Assembly (NCBI GenBank): GCA_028719205.1
Contig: JAQUKH010000023.1
Location: 1 to 44,935, forward strand
Direction of reading: 5' to 3'
Length of the DNA: 44,935 bases
Source: a bacterium
Lineage (GTDB): Bacteria > JACRDZ01 > JAQUKH01
Below are positions 33,219 through 41,708 of this stretch, one piece after another; within the stretch, counting starts at the first letter, position 1; every line of letters begins with the position of its first letter. The notes under the pieces were generated by a model that was not told the DNA's origin, ran no database searches, and saw only the letters and a program-made list of their open reading frames with translations. The position numbers and the translations under genes were made by a program.

Positions 33219-34293
33219 ATAGTTTTACCAGCCAATAAAACAGTTCCGGGTAAAATTTTAAATTGAATAATATATTTGTGGTTAAGAAACACTCATGCGT
33301 GCAGAAACATTGTGATTTTTTTATATATTCTCTTATTTCATCCGCTTTGGGAGAAAACCATATTTTATTAAAATCATATCCGTTTTCCCTGAGATTTCCG
33401 AACTTTTTGTCCAAAAGTTCACATGGATATACATCGCCGTTCTCAAAAATAACACCGTTCAATAATCCCGCGTAACACGGACAAAAACTTCTTTTTTCTC
33501 TGACCACCCGGGCCGTCAGGTTCCGCCGGACCAGATTTTTCGCGCTGTTGAACCTGGAGAGTATCAGGCGATTCCGGAAATCCTTAAAACTGCCTGTCTT
33601 AACTTCTTTTTCCAATATTTTATTCAGATCTTCATAATATTTAATATCAACATTTTTACACTCAGGATCTCTTGGTTTGCCGCGGACCAGAAATGGCGCC
33701 CATGATTCTATTCCGAGATCCCTGGTCACAAAATCATATATTTCCGGCAGCCTGTGCTGGTTCATTGTGGAAATAGTAGTGATGACGCCGATGTTTAATT
33801 TATTATTTGTATTTCTTAATTCTTTCAACCGCCGGATGTTTTCGACAGCTTTTTCGAACAGGCCGTCCATTCCTCTTATTTCGTCATGATCCTTTCCTAA
33901 TGAATCCAGAGAGAAATTTATGTTTAAAGCAGCCTCAGGGCAATTTTTCAGGATGTTTTTCGCGTTTTTGATAATACTGTCCCCGAGAAAACCGTTTGTG
34001 GGCATGGCAATGATCCGGGCGTCATTATTATGATAAAAGATCTTAGCTATTTCGCCGATATCGTCTCTTAAAAAAGGCTCCCCGCCGGTTAAAAGTAAAA
34101 AAGACAGTTTATTCATTGTTTTAGATATCTTTTCTATCTCCTCAAGGCTCAAGTCAGGCGCGGTGAATTGTCTTTTCCAGTAAAAGCAATGATGGCATTT
34201 CGCTATGCATCTTGAAGTAATAAAAAAGATGAGATAGTTCGGGCCGTCAGCCCTTTTATCAAATATTCGTCTTATCAATCTTAGTTTATTCAT
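33217..34293 (-). CDS. Radical SAM/SPASM-like enzyme
   Basis: 358 residues, paralogue of the protein at 22870. C29-x3-C33-x2-C36 (CIAKCHHC), LLTGGEPFLRDD, FSLDSLGKDHDEIRG, then late cysteines in FCPCYAG, VYPCELLDKKFGNL and CFCTHEC. The tail NILFNLKFYPELFYW is like the other copy. It is coupled by ATGA to the B12-type gene upstream. Order relative to the other module is swapped (B12 first, SPASM second), but the partners are the same. Substrate unknown. Confidence 0.8.
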   Translation of the reverse strand: MNKLRLIRRIFDKRADGPNYLIFFITSRCIAKCHHCFYWKRQFTAPDLSLEEIEKISKTMNKLSFLLLTGGEPFLRDDIGEIAKIFYHNNDARIIAMPTNGFLGDSIIKNAKNILKNCPEAALNINFSLDSLGKDHDEIRGMDGLFEKAVENIRRLKELRNTNNKLNIGVITTISTMNQHRLPEIYDFVTRDLGIESWAPFLVRGKPRDPECKNVDIKYYEDLNKILEKEVKTGSFKDFRNRLILSRFNSAKNLVRRNLTARVVREKRSFCPCYAGLLNGVIFENGDVYPCELLDKKFGNLRENGYDFNKIWFSPKADEIREYIKKSQCFCTHECFLTTNILFNLKFYPELFYWLVKL

Positions 34294-35672
34294 ATAAATC
34301 TTTTCGCGAAGACAGCAATTTTTTTAAGTTCATCAAGTGAATGGATTTTTTTTACCATATTATACAATACCGATGGTTTAAAGTAAAAATTAATATATGC
34401 CTGTTTTATTAATTTAGATACCTGGGCGTTGTTCATGGGATAAGGCTGATAAAAATCATTATAATAATTCCACTTGCTGATATCTTTATTTATCTTTCCC
34501 ATTTTCGAGAGATCTTCAAACATTTTTGTTCCGGGGGCAAGAAGGCATCTTATAAAAGAAGCGTAATCAAGTTTTAACTGCCGGGCGTATTGGATCGTCT
34601 GGCGGCCTTCTTCATATGATTCATTTAATATTCCGAACATAAATCTTCCATAGGTTTCAATGCCGGAATTTTTGATCCGCGCTATCTGGTCTTCAATAAG
34701 CGAAAGTGATATGTGGTTTCCGCGGATATAATCCCGGTTTTTCTGAACGCCGGATTCAATGGCGCAATGTATGCGAAAGCAGCCGGCGGACCTCATTAGC
34801 GCCAGTAATTCGTCATCTAATTGGAAATTTGTAAGATATATGCTCCACTTAAAAGAAATTTTTTGTTTTATGATCTCATTGCATAATTTAACCGCTTCAT
34901 TACGGTTAGTTTCAAAAATAGAACTGTCATCATAAAAATTTATAGTTTTAATATTATATTTATTTATATTGTTTTGTATTTCATTAATGATTTCCGGGGC
35001 GTTTCTTATTTGTAAATTAGCCGTGCTTTTTCCAACGTTGCAAAAAGCGCAATGCCGGCCGCATCCTATGGTAGTGAACATATGGATAAAAGGCAGTTGG
35101 CAAAAAAGGCCGATATTCGGGATATATCTATTGACCGGTCCGTCAAGGAGCTCATAATCAGGTTCGAAATATCGCGGTATTTTTTTAGGATCAGCATAAT
35201 AAATTTTTTCTATTTTCTCTCCGTTTTCCAGTTTTTTTACGATCTCTATCATTGTTTGTTCGCCCTGTCCAATAACAATAGAGGCCGTTTCAGGAATATC
35301 TTCAAGGGATTTTCCTTTGGCATAATTAACATGGTGCCCGCCAAGAATGATTTTTACATCGGGAAGAGCTTCTTTAACCGCTTTACAAAGTTTACGGGTT
35401 TCGTTCCATAAACAGCTTATAGTGCTTATCCCGACCACATCAGGGTTTGTTTTAATTATAATTTTTAATATTTCATCCTGGCCATTAAAATAACCGTCAA
35501 TAACATTAACAAAATGCCCCTGTGCTTTTAAAGCCGAACCGATGCAAAGTATCCCGGTTGGAGGCAATATACCCAATGATGTAACATCTGAGTCAGCGTT
35601 TTTTGCCCGGGATGAGTTATTTCCTTTAAGTATTGAATAATTCCAGGGTGGGATAAGTAATACTATTTTCAT
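34290..35672 (-). CDS. B12-binding-type radical SAM enzyme
   Basis: 460 residues. N-terminal domain with LLIPPWNYS, LPPTGILCIGSALK, ILGGHHVNY and GQGEQTMIE as in cobalamin-type radical SAM proteins; C204-x3-C208-x2-C211 in GCGRHCAFC; then IHCAIESGVQKNRDYIRG. The C-terminal FYFKPSVLYNMVKKI matches the shared tail. Start and stop both overlap neighbouring genes as ATGA, so GT2, this gene and the SPASM-like gene are made as one set. Reaction unknown. Confidence 0.8.
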   Translation of the reverse strand: MKIVLLIPPWNYSILKGNNSSRAKNADSDVTSLGILPPTGILCIGSALKAQGHFVNVIDGYFNGQDEILKIIIKTNPDVVGISTISCLWNETRKLCKAVKEALPDVKIILGGHHVNYAKGKSLEDIPETASIVIGQGEQTMIEIVKKLENGEKIEKIYYADPKKIPRYFEPDYELLDGPVNRYIPNIGLFCQLPFIHMFTTIGCGRHCAFCNVGKSTANLQIRNAPEIINEIQNNINKYNIKTINFYDDSSIFETNRNEAVKLCNEIIKQKISFKWSIYLTNFQLDDELLALMRSAGCFRIHCAIESGVQKNRDYIRGNHISLSLIEDQIARIKNSGIETYGRFMFGILNESYEEGRQTIQYARQLKLDYASFIRCLLAPGTKMFEDLSKMGKINKDISKWNYYNDFYQPYPMNNAQVSKLIKQAYINFYFKPSVLYNMVKKIHSLDELKKIAVFAKRFI

Positions 35673-36685
35673 TTGTTACCCAGATGGTTAAAATGCAGGA
35701 ATATTCCGTTAATAACAGCCAAACCGAAGATAAAATTATTCAAGATGACCAATGGTACGCTTTTTAAAGCGAAAAAAACACCTTCTGATACGGCTAAATA
35801 ATATAAAAATTGTGATTGGGATGCTAAAAACGATGCTGTCCCGATTAAATTCAGGATCAGGAAAAAGGTATTTTTTGTATAAAAAAATAAAATAATAAAT
35901 AATACAGATAAGTAAAGCGAAGGGATACTGATAATAAAATTCGTGTTGCTGTTTGGATGTTGTTTTTTGTTAATGATATTAAACCATTTGTAATCAAAAA
36001 ACGCTTTTATATAATCAGAACCTTTATTGAAGTCGTTTGCAATAAGTTTCAGGAGATCATATTTCTTGTTATGGGTTACTTCCAAATTCGGGTCAAAATT
36101 TATTTTAAATCCCATTTTTTTCAGTTTTTTCCCAAAGATGATATCTTCAACACGGGGTTTGGTTATATTTTTGTCAAACCCCCCGCTTTGTTCAAAAACA
36201 TCTTTTTTTATCGCGGAAATAGAGGTATGTAAACAAGATACATCACTGGATAATTTCAGAAAACTATACCGGATGAATAAATTTTTGAATTTACTCATTA
36301 AATCGTTATTAGGGCATTCTTTTGTATATAATCCGATCAGGCAATCAATATCCGGCGAGGTAAAAATATCAGCTATATAAGACAGCGTGTTTGATTTTAT
36401 CAATACATCGGAATCAATAAAAAGAAAGATTTCCCCTGACGCTAAAGATGCCCCTGTATTTCGGGCGCTGGAGGGGCCTTGGTTATAATCAAGTTTAACG
36501 AGGCGGTAATCAAATTTTTTAACTATTTTTGAAATATCTTCTTTTGAAGCGTCATCAACGACTATGACTTCATAATTTTTGTAATCTGAATTGTTAATAC
36601 TTAAAAGTGTTTTCCCGAGTTCTTTCGGTTGGCCGTAAGCGGGTATGATTATTGATATTTTGGGGTACGCAGGATTAGTATGCAT
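35669..36685 (-). CDS. Membrane-anchored family 2 glycosyltransferase
   Basis: 338 residues: IIIPAYGQPKELG, VVVDDASKED, SSARNTGASLASG, FLFIDSDVL, then PRVEDIIFGKKL and two to three C-terminal membrane segments (about 245-330). Resembles the GT2 at 23897. GAGAAG lies nine bases before the ATG at 36685. First gene of the operon down to 29870. The region between it and the divergent gene at 36827 holds its promoter, but I cannot choose among several TATAAT-like boxes. Probably a cytoplasmic-face sugar transfer to a lipid. Confidence 0.8.
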   Translation of the reverse strand: MHTNPAYPKISIIIPAYGQPKELGKTLLSINNSDYKNYEVIVVDDASKEDISKIVKKFDYRLVKLDYNQGPSSARNTGASLASGEIFLFIDSDVLIKSNTLSYIADIFTSPDIDCLIGLYTKECPNNDLMSKFKNLFIRYSFLKLSSDVSCLHTSISAIKKDVFEQSGGFDKNITKPRVEDIIFGKKLKKMGFKINFDPNLEVTHNKKYDLLKLIANDFNKGSDYIKAFFDYKWFNIINKKQHPNSNTNFIISIPSLYLSVLFIILFFYTKNTFFLILNLIGTASFLASQSQFLYYLAVSEGVFFALKSVPLVILNNFIFGLAVINGIFLHFNHLGNK

Positions 36686-36784
36686 TTTGGTGTTCTTCTC
36701 ATTTTTATTATATATTATATAAGATATTATACTAATAATATACCTATTTGTTCCATAATACCTTCTTAAAGAAAATATATTTTA

Positions 36785-36793
36785 TGGTATAAT
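36785..36793 (+). promoter_or_regulatory. Extended -10 promoter of the + strand GT2/radical SAM operon
   Basis: TGGTATAAT: extended-10 TG at 36785-36786 and TATAAT at 36788-36793; only a weak CTTAAA stands at the -35 position. The 141-base divergent gap 36686-36826 is otherwise very AT-rich and has no gene. Expected start near 36800, about 27 bases before the ATG. Confidence 0.45.
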
Positions 36794-36826
36794 TTAAATA
36801 TATACAAAAACAAAAGAATAATAAAA

Positions 36827-37825
36827 ATGATTTCCATAATTATACCTGTTTATAATAGCGCAAGCACGCTGGAAGATTGTTTGGATCATATATTCAAACA
36901 GGAATATATCGACTATGAGGTCATTGTTGTCGATGACGGTTCCACTGACCGTTCAGCAGGGATAGCCTCTGAATTTAAACTTAAACTTATACCGATGTGC
37001 CGCAATAAAGGAGCGGGCGCGGCCAGAAATCGCGGCGCGAGAGAAGCAAAAGGTGATATTTTATGTTTCACGGATTCTGATTGTATAGTACCCCCGGATT
37101 GGCTTTTAAAGATAGCCGGGCAGTTTGATGATAAAAATACAGGTGCCGTAGGAGGAGGATACGCGTTTTCGGCCGGGAACAGCGTGCTGGAAATATTTGC
37201 TCATCTTGAACTGGTTTATAGAAGAAGCGGATTCCCGAAATTTGTTTCTGCCGCGGTATCTAATAATCTGGCCTGCCGTAAGGAAATATTCGAAAAACTG
37301 GGAGGGTTTCCTGAATATTTCACGGGGGCGGGCATGGAGGAAATTGTTTTTACCTTCGCGTTAAGCCGAAAGTATAAATTGATATGGGATAGTTCTAACG
37401 GTGTCGGGCATTATTTTTGTGATAAAATAAAAAATTATTTAAAACAGCAATATATCTTCGCGTACAGGGCAGCGTTAGTAACAGTTTTTATTCCCGCTAT
37501 ATCTTCTGTGGAAATATTCCGGCATAAAAATAATATTTTACAGCCGCTTAGTTTCTATCTAAGTCATTTTTTCCTTTTGCTCTCTGTTTTTTCCATAAAA
37601 TACGGAATACTGTTTATTTTGTTTTTATTTTTAATGTTTCTGTCTAATTTAAACTTTCTGTTGTTTATCCGTAAAAAAATATCTTTGTTCTCTTTTTGGA
37701 AAGTATTGGTATATATATATATAAGAAATTTCGCCTGGAGCGCGGGTTTTATTACGGGAATCGCGGCAGGGATTTTGCGCAGGAAAAGAGATCTTTCCCG
37801 TATATGGCTGGAGACTTATAAATGA
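36827..37825 (+). CDS. Membrane-anchored family 2 glycosyltransferase
   Basis: 332 residues: IIIPVYNSASTLEDCL, VVVDDGSTDRS, AARNRGAREAKGD, CFTDSDCIVPPDW, GAGMEEIVFTF in the acceptor region, and about three C-terminal membrane segments. First gene of the + strand operon; its stop overlaps the next start as ATGA. It is the third GT2 of this layout placed next to a B12-type radical SAM gene. Nucleotide sugar and lipid acceptor cannot be told. Confidence 0.8.
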   Translation: MISIIIPVYNSASTLEDCLDHIFKQEYIDYEVIVVDDGSTDRSAGIASEFKLKLIPMCRNKGAGAARNRGAREAKGDILCFTDSDCIVPPDWLLKIAGQFDDKNTGAVGGGYAFSAGNSVLEIFAHLELVYRRSGFPKFVSAAVSNNLACRKEIFEKLGGFPEYFTGAGMEEIVFTFALSRKYKLIWDSSNGVGHYFCDKIKNYLKQQYIFAYRAALVTVFIPAISSVEIFRHKNNILQPLSFYLSHFFLLLSVFSIKYGILFILFLFLMFLSNLNFLLFIRKKISLFSFWKVLVYIYIRNFAWSAGFITGIAAGILRRKRDLSRIWLETYK

Positions 37826-39261
37826 AAATATTATTGTTAGTTGCTCCTTATAATCCATGTGAGTATTATCCCGGGCATCAGGCCAAACCCTCAAGGCTCG
37901 CGCTTAACAAAAACCTGGGATTTATTCCGGGAGCTACAACGCCGCTTGGCCCGTTATATGTTGCCGCTGTGTTGAAAAAAGCCGGGTACGAGGTAAAATT
38001 CATGGATGGGATCTTCCATAGCTGGGAGGAAGAAGAAAAAATCATAAGAGATGAACTTCCGTCGGTAATAGGGATATCTGTTACGGCCTTTGGATTTGAA
38101 CGGACAAAACGGCTGACCGCGATCATAAAAAAGATCAGCCCTGAAATATTTACGGTTATCGGAGGGCCGTATCCTGATGCAGTACAGGAAAAATGCCTGG
38201 AAGATGATCCCAATCTGGATGTTGTCTCTATTGGCGATGGTGAATATACCATGCGTGATCTATGTTACGCTTTAGAAAACAAAAAGGACCTGTCAGGAGT
38301 AAAAGGTATAGCCTTTCGGAACGGAGCCGGCAGGATCATAAAAAATCCAAGCCGTCCTTTTATCGAAAATTTAGATGAGTTGCCTTTTCCGGCGAGAGAA
38401 TTAGTGGACGTAAAAAAATATTCTCCCGCAATCGGACATTATAAAAAACTACCGAACGCGACTATTATTGGTTCGCGGGGATGCAAAGGCCAGTGTATTT
38501 TCTGCCACACCAAAATATTTCCGGATCTTTATACGCGTTTCAGAAAACCTGAATTTGTGGTTGAAGAAATGGAAAAACTGGTTAAAGACCACGGGATAAA
38601 GGATTTCCTGTTCTGGGACAATAATCTTACGGAAGACAAAGAAAGGATTATTATCCTTTGTGAGGAGATAATAAAGAGAAAATTGAATATAATCTGGTCA
38701 GGAGGCACGCGCGCTGATACGATTGACGAAGAAATTATTACTGTAATGAAACGGTCCGGATGCTGGAAGCTACTGGTAGGCGTGGAATCGGGATCGCAAA
38801 AGAGCCTGGACATTTTAAATAAAGGTGAGACCGTGGAGCAGGTTGAAAAAGCCATAGGCTGGATAAAAAAAGCCGGTATTTCCGTATTTGCCACGTTTAT
38901 ATTCGGTATTCCGGGAGAAACCTATCAGGATGCCTTAAAAACAATAGCTTTTGCTAAAAAGCTCGATCCGGATGTCGCGAAATTTTTCACTTTATCCTGT
39001 AATCCGGGAAGCATTATAAGCAAAAAAGTACATGAATATGGAAATATGCCGCTTGATTCGCACGCGCAGTCTTTTCACGCGGCCGGTTTTGTACCTTATA
39101 CTATGACACACGCCGAGCTTGAAGAGGTATTCAACCGCGCCTATAAGGAATTTTATATAAGGTCTTCATATATTTTGAAAAGAGCATTAAAAATTCGCAG
39201 TATCGAAGATATAAAACAGAATATCCGTGGTTTTTTCGCCTTTAAGCAGGAAAATTATTAA
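37822..39261 (+). CDS. B12-binding-type radical SAM enzyme
   Basis: 479 residues. N-terminal PLGPLYVAAVLKKAGYEV, VIGGPYPDA and IGDGEYTMRDL; C221-x3-C225-x2-C228 in RGCKGQCIFC; LVGVESGSQKSLDILNKGET; C-terminal FYIRSSYILKRALKI. A conserved long N-terminal loop (NPCEYYPGHQAKPSRLA) is unlike the other four. Coupled to the GT2 upstream. Probably modifies the same lipid or glycan; reaction unknown. Confidence 0.8.
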   Translation: MKILLLVAPYNPCEYYPGHQAKPSRLALNKNLGFIPGATTPLGPLYVAAVLKKAGYEVKFMDGIFHSWEEEEKIIRDELPSVIGISVTAFGFERTKRLTAIIKKISPEIFTVIGGPYPDAVQEKCLEDDPNLDVVSIGDGEYTMRDLCYALENKKDLSGVKGIAFRNGAGRIIKNPSRPFIENLDELPFPARELVDVKKYSPAIGHYKKLPNATIIGSRGCKGQCIFCHTKIFPDLYTRFRKPEFVVEEMEKLVKDHGIKDFLFWDNNLTEDKERIIILCEEIIKRKLNIIWSGGTRADTIDEEIITVMKRSGCWKLLVGVESGSQKSLDILNKGETVEQVEKAIGWIKKAGISVFATFIFGIPGETYQDALKTIAFAKKLDPDVAKFFTLSCNPGSIISKKVHEYGNMPLDSHAQSFHAAGFVPYTMTHAELEEVFNRAYKEFYIRSSYILKRALKIRSIEDIKQNIRGFFAFKQENY

Positions 39262-39279
39262 TATTATTAAGGGAAAATT

Positions 39280-40836
39280 ATGAAGGTAGTTTTTGTTTAC
39301 ATGGGAACTATAAATCTGGGGATTGAATCTCTCGCCGGTATGCTTGAGGCTCACGGGCATAAAACCGATCTGATATATGACCCCGCTTTATTTGATGACA
39401 AAAGATATATATATTCTCCACGCTTAGCCAGGTTATTCAATCAGGAAAAAATAATAATAGAAAAGATCCTTGAGAGCCGGCCGGATCTGATAGCTTTCTC
39501 GGTTCTTACTTATAATTATCAGTGGGCTTCACGTATGGCTCAGGGCCTAAAGAAAAAATTACCGCAAGTTCCTATAGTATTTGGCGGGCATCATCCTACA
39601 CTTTTACCCGAAAGAGTTATAAAGGATGATTTTGTTGATTTTTTAGTTGTTGGAGAGGGTGAATACGCATTATTGGATCTGGCAAATGCCTTGGAAAAGG
39701 GGGGTGATTGCCATAATATAGAAAATGTATGGAGCAAGAAAGACGGGAAGATAATATCGAATCCCGTCAGGAAGTTAATTGAAGACCTGGATGTTATTCC
39801 TTTGCCTGATAAAGAGTTATTTCAAAAATATATTCCCTCGCAGGATGAATATATTATTATTTCCGGAAGGGGATGTCCTTTCAGATGCACTTTTTGCTGT
39901 AATCCCGTCTGGCATAAAATTTATGAGGGTAAAGGCCGGTTTGTAAGAAAACGAAGTGTTGCGAATGTAATTGAAGAATTAAAAGTTAATAAGAAGAAAT
40001 ATGGTTTTAAAACAATTTATTTTGCCGATGAAGCTTTTACCTGGAACAGTGAATGGATCAGGCAATTCGCGGAATCTTACGGGAAACAAATTCAAGTTCC
40101 GTTTAAATGTGTCTGCCATCCCTTGCAGCTTGATGAAGAGATTGTCGGTTTATTAAAAAAGGCCGGTTGTTACGCGGTTGAGATAGGAATTCAGACGATT
40201 GATGAAGAACTGAAAAGATCTTTATTGCGAAGAACTGAAAGTAACACGGAGGTAAAAGAGGCAATAGAAAGATGTCATAAATACGGGCTGACAATAATCG
40301 CAGACCATATATTCGGGCTCCCGGGGGATAAGGAGGAATTTCTGGAAAAAGCGGCGTGTTTTTATTCTCAGGTCCGGCCTCATAGAATAACCGATTATAC
40401 GCTTTCCTATTCCCCTGAAACCGCATTGCTTGAAACTGCCTGTAAAATGGGAATAGTTGACGCTGAACAATTGGAATGCATTGAAAGCGGGCGTGATAAT
40501 TCCTATATCCACGGCGGATCAACTAAGGATAAGCATCAAAAAAGAATAGCGGAAAATTTTATAGTTTTTTTTAAGTTAATACCTTTTATACCGGATAAAC
40601 TTGTTATTTTAATAATAAAGAAAAAAACTTACCGTTATTTCCACCTTTTCCCAAAACCGTTTTTAGCCATTTTGGACCTTTTGACAGTAATTTTTATATC
40701 CCACGAATATAGGGCTTTAAATTATCTTAAGTATTATTACCGTGAACTAAAGAAATATTTCAAATTAAAATTTCGTTTTAAACGGGGATCAAATGTACAA
40801 AAATCAAAGCTTAAGCCTGGTCATGCCGGCGTATAA
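39280..40836 (+). CDS. B12-binding-type radical SAM enzyme (BchE-like)
   Basis: 518 residues, the longest of the five. N-terminal NLGIESLAGMLEAHGH, VFGGHHPTLLPERVI, VVGEGEYALLDL; C199-x3-C203-x2-C206 in GRGCPFRCTFC; AVEIGIQTIDEELKRSLLRR. The C-terminal 100 residues are basic and hydrophobic (FFKLIPFIPDKLVILIIKKK), probably membrane-associated. AAGGG precedes the ATG. The end overlaps the DPM-like gene by 44 bases. It lacks the shared FYxRP tail of the other four, so it may have another substrate. Confidence 0.8.
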   Translation: MKVVFVYMGTINLGIESLAGMLEAHGHKTDLIYDPALFDDKRYIYSPRLARLFNQEKIIIEKILESRPDLIAFSVLTYNYQWASRMAQGLKKKLPQVPIVFGGHHPTLLPERVIKDDFVDFLVVGEGEYALLDLANALEKGGDCHNIENVWSKKDGKIISNPVRKLIEDLDVIPLPDKELFQKYIPSQDEYIIISGRGCPFRCTFCCNPVWHKIYEGKGRFVRKRSVANVIEELKVNKKKYGFKTIYFADEAFTWNSEWIRQFAESYGKQIQVPFKCVCHPLQLDEEIVGLLKKAGCYAVEIGIQTIDEELKRSLLRRTESNTEVKEAIERCHKYGLTIIADHIFGLPGDKEEFLEKAACFYSQVRPHRITDYTLSYSPETALLETACKMGIVDAEQLECIESGRDNSYIHGGSTKDKHQKRIAENFIVFFKLIPFIPDKLVILIIKKKTYRYFHLFPKPFLAILDLLTVIFISHEYRALNYLKYYYRELKKYFKLKFRFKRGSNVQKSKLKPGHAGV

Positions 40837-41494
40837 TGAAAAAGAGGCTGTTGCGGAGGTTATTTCAGGTTATAAAAAACTTGGTATAATCGATGAGATT
40901 ATTGTTGTTGATAATAATTCAACCGATGGGACAGGAGAAAAGGCTTTAAACTTGGGGGTAAGGGTAGTAAAAGAACCAAAACAGGGTTACGGTTACGCCT
41001 GTATCCGCGGTTTAAAAGAGGCAACCGGAGATCTGGTAATTATAATTGAATGCGACGGAACTTTCAGGCCGGAAGATGTTGATAAACTTTTAAAATATAT
41101 TGAAGGTTATGATATGGTTATCGGGAGCAGGGTGCACAATGATTTAAATCACGCTAACGCCAATATGGATCGGGTGATCCGGTGGGGAAATTTTGTTCTG
41201 GCAAAGGTTATGGAGGTATTTTACGCGGGCGATTATAAATTAAATGATGTCGGCTGCACCTTTCGCGTTATCAAAAAGGCCTCATTAGAACGGTTTGTTG
41301 ATAAATTAAGGATAGGGGGCGAGGATTTTACCCCGGAGTTAACCTTTGAAGCTTTAAAGGCAAATGCCGCGATAATTCAGATCCCGATAAGTTATCAGCC
41401 AAGGATAGGGGAAAGCAAACTTTCTCCTGACAGGCTGCATTCTATCAGGATAGGATTAAAACATTTTTTCCACATAATTTCCAGAAGATTTTGA
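40793..41494 (+). CDS. DPM-like family 2 glycosyltransferase
   Basis: 233 residues, no membrane segment: LVMPAYNEKEAVAEVI, VVDNNSTDGTGE, GYGYACIRGLKEA, IIECDGTFRPED, IGSRV, NDVGCTFRVIKKAS. It resembles polyprenyl-phosphate sugar synthases like the gene at 32460 but from another branch. A GGGG lies just before the ATG inside the previous gene. The product may feed one of the GT39-like enzymes. Confidence 0.8.
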   Translation: MYKNQSLSLVMPAYNEKEAVAEVISGYKKLGIIDEIIVVDNNSTDGTGEKALNLGVRVVKEPKQGYGYACIRGLKEATGDLVIIIECDGTFRPEDVDKLLKYIEGYDMVIGSRVHNDLNHANANMDRVIRWGNFVLAKVMEVFYAGDYKLNDVGCTFRVIKKASLERFVDKLRIGGEDFTPELTFEALKANAAIIQIPISYQPRIGESKLSPDRLHSIRIGLKHFFHIISRRF

Positions 41495-41501
41495 GATTAT
41501 T

Positions 41502-41708
41502 ATGGAAGCTAAGCATTCAAATAAAATATTTTTAAGCCTTATATTTGCCAGTTTAGTAATGGTCGTTGGCCTTTTTTTCTACAACGCGTTACATGACCCT
41601 GCCAATGAGCCTGTAATTCCGAATATTGATGTTCCAGCGGTAAAAGCAAAGATAAAAGACGCCGGTTTGGTTCCTGTTGAGGCTAAATATTATAAGGAAT
41701 TAAAATAG
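41502..41708 (+). CDS. Small membrane leader ORF ending in an AmrS N-terminal motif
   Basis: 68 residues: one membrane segment (about 10-28), a short polar/Pro linker (PANEPVIPNIDVPA) and the end GLVPVEAKYYKELK. It stops with a single TAG (41706-41708) and the next gene begins at the very next base in the same frame. In AmrS-type radical SAM proteins that I know, an EAxYYxxL motif stands just before the VxCxLCP motif within one chain. So this ORF looks like the anchor and N-terminus of the enzyme encoded next, now a separate peptide. Whether the stop is read through or the two parts associate is unknown. Confidence 0.6.
   Translation: MEAKHSNKIFLSLIFASLVMVVGLFFYNALHDPANEPVIPNIDVPAVKAKIKDAGLVPVEAKYYKELK

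Noticed and set aside
40103-40522. Two overlapping - strand frames opposite the B12-radical SAM gene
   Set aside because: Composition is that of an antisense shadow, rich in unlikely residues, inside a clear + strand gene.
5137-40836. Three gene overlaps of exactly 44 bases (5137-5180, 23897-23940, 40793-40836)
   Set aside because: The overlapped sequences are unrelated and the gene types differ; most likely a coincidence.
41706-41708. TAG as a recoded (pyrrolysine-type) codon
   Set aside because: TAG ends several ordinary genes here (4278, 13698, 29857, 33217) and an ATG with a ribosome site follows immediately, so a plain stop with a new start is simpler. Read-through is left only as a possibility.
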